Positions 6,191-6,295 of a stretch of DNA of 6,295 nucleotides are shown here, one piece after another. The stretch's first letter is position 1; every line of letters begins with the position of its first letter. The notes beneath the pieces were generated by a model. That model made no database searches and was not told the origin of the DNA. It saw only the letters and a program-made list of their open reading frames with translations. The position numbers were made by a program, and so were the translations under genes. The stretch comes from Pseudomonadota bacterium (GTDB lineage: Bacteria > Myxococcota > UBA9042 > PHBI01), in the NCBI GenBank assembly GCA_005788935.1, contig SYAK01000168.1, positions 1 to 6,295 on the forward strand, in the 5' to 3' direction.

Positions 6191-6295
6191 CGCTCGAGGC
6201 GCGGGCCACGCGAGCGCCGACGCGGCGACCGGGCGCCAGACGCGTCAAGGAGGCCCGCGAGGCCCCGCTGGATGGCCTCGAGCGCCTCGACCTCC
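6187..6295 (-). CDS. C-terminal tail of an unidentified gene (partial)
   Basis: A minus-strand frame is open from the right edge to the TGA at 6187-6189, giving 35 visible residues. The first 17 (EVEALEAIQRGLAGLLD) form an amphipathic helix with regular Leu/Ile/Ala spacing, and the last 16 are strongly basic (RSPRRRSRGPRLER). Third codon positions are almost all G or C while second positions are mixed, as expected for a real high-GC gene; one of the two other minus-strand frames stops within 17 codons. The hairpin over its stop adds support. The rest of the gene lies outside the window, and 35 residues are not enough to assign a family. Confidence 0.45.
   Translation of the reverse strand, partial: EVEALEAIQRGLAGLLDASGARSPRRRSRGPRLER

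Noticed and set aside
6048..6248. A 66-codon minus-strand open frame near the right edge
   Set aside because: It starts at a TTG, is rich in Arg, Ala, Ser and Pro, and overlaps both the better-supported gene tail ending at 6187 and the in-frame extension of the GT-B-like gene.

Overview
The window is high-GC bacterial DNA (roughly two thirds G+C by eye). Genes are densely packed, G/C dominates third codon positions, and long spurious open frames lie opposite the real genes. This would fit a high-GC proteobacterium, a myxobacterium or a similar lineage. No marker gene fixes the taxon. I see no rRNA, tRNA, CRISPR array, transposase or phage gene.

Layout. Positions 112-2356 on the plus strand hold a tight three-gene operon: a PIG-L/LmbE-type zinc deacetylase, an ATP-grasp enzyme related to the carbamoyl-phosphate synthase fold, and a small class I SAM-dependent methyltransferase. 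Stops and starts overlap by 4 bases at both junctions (GTGA and ATGA), each with a Shine-Dalgarno sequence inside the preceding gene, which indicates translational coupling. The operon converges on a minus-strand block. That block holds an OPT-family transporter (2370-4277) and, upstream of it, a 551-residue protein with a C-terminal half that resembles a GT-B glycosyltransferase (4324-5979). The right edge holds the C-terminal tail of another minus-strand gene (stop at 6187-6189).

The gene 3 / OPT junction is only 13 bases. A perfect 8-bp inverted repeat there carries both stop codons, one in each arm. A similar hairpin with the same CTGACGCG arm covers the stop of the right-edge gene.

How the genes may work together (inference). 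The plus-strand trio has the logic 'deacetylate an N-acetylated amine, acylate the freed amine with ATP, then methylate'. This parallels the deacetylase-ligase-transferase order of mycothiol synthesis or of amino-sugar decoration in surface glycans. The substrate cannot be read from the sequence. The ATP-grasp enzyme has Gly where the metal-binding Asn is expected, so its chemistry needs testing. The minus-strand genes may be an unrelated unit: a peptide or metal-chelate type transporter plus a glycosyltransferase-like protein.
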